NCBI GenBank assembly: GCA_031261005.1 | Contig: JAISKF010000054.1 | Coordinates: forward strand, 25,809 to 89,808 | Direction: 5' to 3' | From: Enterobacteriaceae bacterium | GTDB lineage: Bacteria; Pseudomonadota; Gammaproteobacteria; Enterobacterales; Enterobacteriaceae | Length of the DNA stretch: 64,000 bases | Part shown: in pieces, positions 62,153-64,000 of the stretch | Position numbering within the stretch: the stretch's first letter is position 1 | Layout: every line of letters begins with the position of its first letter | The notes under the pieces: model-generated | The model's database searches: none | Seen by the model: only the letters and a program-made list of their open reading frames with translations | What the model was told of the DNA's origin: nothing | Position numbers and translations under genes: made by a program

Positions 62153-63015
62153 GGTGTCCGTCTGTTATCCCTTTTAATGCACAAGGGAAAGTTGATTATG
62201 ATGCACTGCAACAACACTTTGATCGCCTAAAAGAAGCCGGAACTGATGGTATTTTGTTGATGGGAACTATCGGTGAGTTTGTCACCATGAGCCTCAGCGA
62301 ACGAGAAGAACTGATAAAGAAAGCGCGTAAAATGTCTGCGTTGCCAATGATTGCTCATGTTTCCACCACTTGCGTTGATGATATGGTTCATCTGGCTGAC
62401 ATTGCTTACGCGGAAGGATATGACGCAGTAATGGCGCTGCCGCACTATTATTATGCACAAACACCAAAACAACTCTTTGAATACTATATTGATTTAGATC
62501 GCCGCTTTAAAGGTAAATGGCTGATCTACAACTTCCCTGCTCGTACTGGCTGTGATGTTGATGCTGCACTGGCATTAAAATTAGTTAACGCGTGCCCTAA
62601 TTTTGTTGGTATCAAAGATACTGTTGACTGCTCTTCTCACACCCGTTTGTTGGTACGTACTGTTACTCCTGTGCGTCCTGACTTTTCTATTTTTGCCGGT
62701 TTCGATGAATATTTCGTACCAAACCTGATGAATGGCGGCGCTGGTGTTTTGTCAGGCTTGAACAATGTAGTTCCTGAGTTATTTACTCAAATTAAGCAGG
62801 CTTATGCGGCTAACGATCTTGATGTTGTTGCTGCGCTACATGAAGAAATTGGTCGTCTGTCCGGTATTTATGCTATCGGTGATGATTTCGTTACAACAAT
62901 AAAAACGGTGGTATCCAGAAAATATAAATATATGGAACCAACATCACGTAATTACGGTGGAGTTTTGAATCCAGAACAATTAGCGCTTGTCGATAAATTA
63001 TTTAATATCAAATAA
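62122..63015 (+). CDS. DapA/NanA-family aldolase, probably for 2-keto-3-deoxygluconate
   Basis: 297-residue class I aldolase of the dihydrodipicolinate synthase superfamily. GTIGEFVTMSLSEREEL replaces the GGTTGE loop of DapA; the catalytic Tyr is in LIYNFPARTG and the Schiff-base Lys in FVGIKDTVDCSSHT. It most resembles YagE/YjhH-type 2-keto-3-deoxygluconate or keto-deoxysugar aldolases, which give pyruvate and an aldehyde. Being directly upstream of kdgT supports KDG as substrate, without phosphorylation. N-acetylneuraminate lyase or a deoxyglucarate dehydratase are less likely alternatives. The ribosome site AGAGGAAC precedes the ATG. Confidence 0.85.
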   Translation: MSHKAQFSGAWCPSVIPFNAQGKVDYDALQQHFDRLKEAGTDGILLMGTIGEFVTMSLSEREELIKKARKMSALPMIAHVSTTCVDDMVHLADIAYAEGYDAVMALPHYYYAQTPKQLFEYYIDLDRRFKGKWLIYNFPARTGCDVDAALALKLVNACPNFVGIKDTVDCSSHTRLLVRTVTPVRPDFSIFAGFDEYFVPNLMNGGAGVLSGLNNVVPELFTQIKQAYAANDLDVVAALHEEIGRLSGIYAIGDDFVTTIKTVVSRKYKYMEPTSRNYGGVLNPEQLALVDKLFNIK

Positions 63016-63023
63016 TTTAACTA

Positions 63024-63213
63024 ATTTCAGGTTTGGATAAGAAAGTGGTAAAAGCAATAAATTGATATATTGAGAATAATTTGTAGGCGTAGTTGTTAAC
63101 TACCTACTAAATAACGGTGAAATCAGCGGGCGGCAGATTGCCGCCTCTATGAAGAAATTGCATAATCACTTGAAATTCATCGTGATAATTTCTTATCCGA
63201 AATTCAGATTAAC
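63024..63213 (+). repeat. Dispersed palindromic repeat, copy 10 (full)
   Basis: Complete copy. Left end TTTCAGGTTTGGATAAGAAA, TTGATATATTGAGAATAATT, a first imperfect hairpin GTAGGCGTAGTTGTTAACTA, second hairpin GGGCGGCAGATTGCCGCC, flank TTGCATAATCACTTGAAATT, right end TTTCTTATCCGAAATTCAGA. The two ends are inverted copies. It lies between the codirectional aldolase and kdgT genes; the remaining gap to 63377 is AT-rich with no gene. Confidence 0.85.
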
Positions 63214-63377
63214 TGAATAATCAGCAAAGCTATTATTCCTGTTAAGAATAAGATAATAGCTAATACTTTATATAAATAATAAAAATAGCTTTATATATCC
63301 AAGAGCTATGATTTTACCATCTCGAAAAATACACCAGTTGTTATTAAATATTCATATATAAACTTAGGTGAAATAAA

Positions 63378-64000
63378 ATGAAAATTAAACAAGCTATCGA
63401 TAGAATTCCCGGCGGATTGATGCTGGTTCCGCTGTTTCTCGGTGCGCTGTGCCATACCTTATCGCCAGATGCGGGTAAATATTTCGGTTCATTCACTAAC
63501 GGCTTAATCTCCGGCACTGTGCCGATTCTGGCTGTATGGTTTTTCTGTATGGGCGCGTCGATTCAACTAAGTGCCACCGGCACGGTGTTGCGTAAATCCG
63601 GTACGCTGGTGGTCACCAAAGTTGCCGTAGCATGGGTTGTTGCGGCGATTGCATCACACGTTCTGCCGGAAAATGGTATTGAAATCGGTTTCTTTACCGG
63701 TTTATCAACGCTGGCGCTGGTTGCTTCGATGGATATGACTAACGGCGGGCTGTACGCGTCCATCATGCAGCAATACGGTTCACAGGAAGAAGCCGGTGCA
63801 TTCGTGCTGATGTCCATCGAATCAGGTCCGTTAATGACCATGATCATTTTGGGTACAGCCGGTATCGCTTCGTTTGAGCCACAAGCCTTTGTCGGCGCGG
63901 TTTTACCGTTTTTAATTGGCTTTGCGCTGGGGAATCTTGATCCTGAATTGCGCGGTTTATTTAGCAGCGCGGTGCATACGTTAATCCCATTCTTTGCCTT
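63378..64000 (+). CDS. kdgT: 2-keto-3-deoxygluconate permease KdgT, 3' end outside window
   Basis: Proton-coupled inner-membrane importer of 2-keto-3-deoxygluconate. About 207 residues are visible and nearly collinear with E. coli Kdg[61 protein letters not shown]. About six hydrophobic helices are present before the window edge. The ATG at 63378 follows AGGTG. With the aldolase and IclR regulator it forms an apparent KDG uptake unit. Confidence 0.95.
   Translation, partial: MKIKQAIDRIPGGLMLVPLFLGALCHTLSPDAGKYFGSFTNGLISGTVPILAVWFFCMGASIQLSATGTVLRKSGTLVVTKVAVAWVVAAIASHVLPENGIEIGFFTGLSTLALVASMDMTNGGLYASIMQQYGSQEEAGAFVLMSIESGPLMTMIILGTAGIASFEPQAFVGAVLPFLIGFALGNLDPELRGLFSSAVHTLIPFFA

Overview
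The window is chromosomal DNA of an AT-rich member of the Enterobacterales. Almost every protein is full length and closely resembles its Escherichia coli counterpart, and the gene order follows several E. coli neighbourhoods: topA-yciN, ycgN-ycgM-ycgL-minCDE-rnd-fadD-tsaB-yoaA, zwf-hexR, pepN-pncB-asnS-omp-aspC, lpxM-mepM-znuACB-ruvBAC-yebC-nudB-aspS, ybjL/grxA/nfsA/ybjN/rlmC/artJ, and yecN-cmoAB-cutC-yecM. I cannot name the genus from sequence alone.

Layout. 1-5.5 kb: partial topA, yciN, fadR, dsbB, ycgN. 5.6-15 kb: ycgM, ycgL, the Min division-site system, and an operon yoaA-tsaB-fadD-rnd. 15-19.3 kb: a zwf-pgl-eda glucose-6-phosphate/Entner-Doudoroff cluster, no edd, with a HexR-type operator in front of zwf and hexR divergent. 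19.4-20.1 kb: a RelE/HigB-like toxin with a helix-turn-helix antitoxin. 20-29 kb: pepN, pncB, asnS, a major porin with a structured leader, aspC. 29-34 kb: lpxM, mepM and the zinc importer znuA/znuCB around a Zur palindrome. 34-47.7 kb: a block placed between znuB and ruvB that E. coli keeps elsewhere: ybjL, a DUF1523 gene, a large frameshifted autotransporter, rimO, artJ with ARG boxes, rlmC, ybjN, a DUF4250 gene, nfsA, grxA. 47.7-53 kb: ruvB, ruvA (LexA box), ruvC, yebC, nudB, aspS. 53.7-60.9 kb: yecN, cmoA, cmoB, a secreted beta-propeller lactonase, a cyanovirin-N-like lectin gene, cutC, a MalY/PatB-type lyase, yecM. 61-64 kb: an IclR-family regulator, a DapA/NanA-type aldolase and kdgT (cut by the window end), which look like a 2-keto-3-deoxygluconate uptake and cleavage unit.

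The most unusual structural signal is a dispersed palindromic repeat family, about ten copies. A complete copy has outer inverted ends (around TTGGATAAG / CTTATCCGAA) and one or two GC-rich inner hairpins (GGGCGGCAA...TTGCCGCCC). Seven copies lie exactly between the 3' ends of convergent genes, one overlapping the fadR stop codon, and none lies in a divergent promoter region. The most unusual gene is the free-standing two-repeat cyanovirin-N homologue at 57.8 kb. I found no rRNA, tRNA, CRISPR array, prophage or intact insertion sequence.
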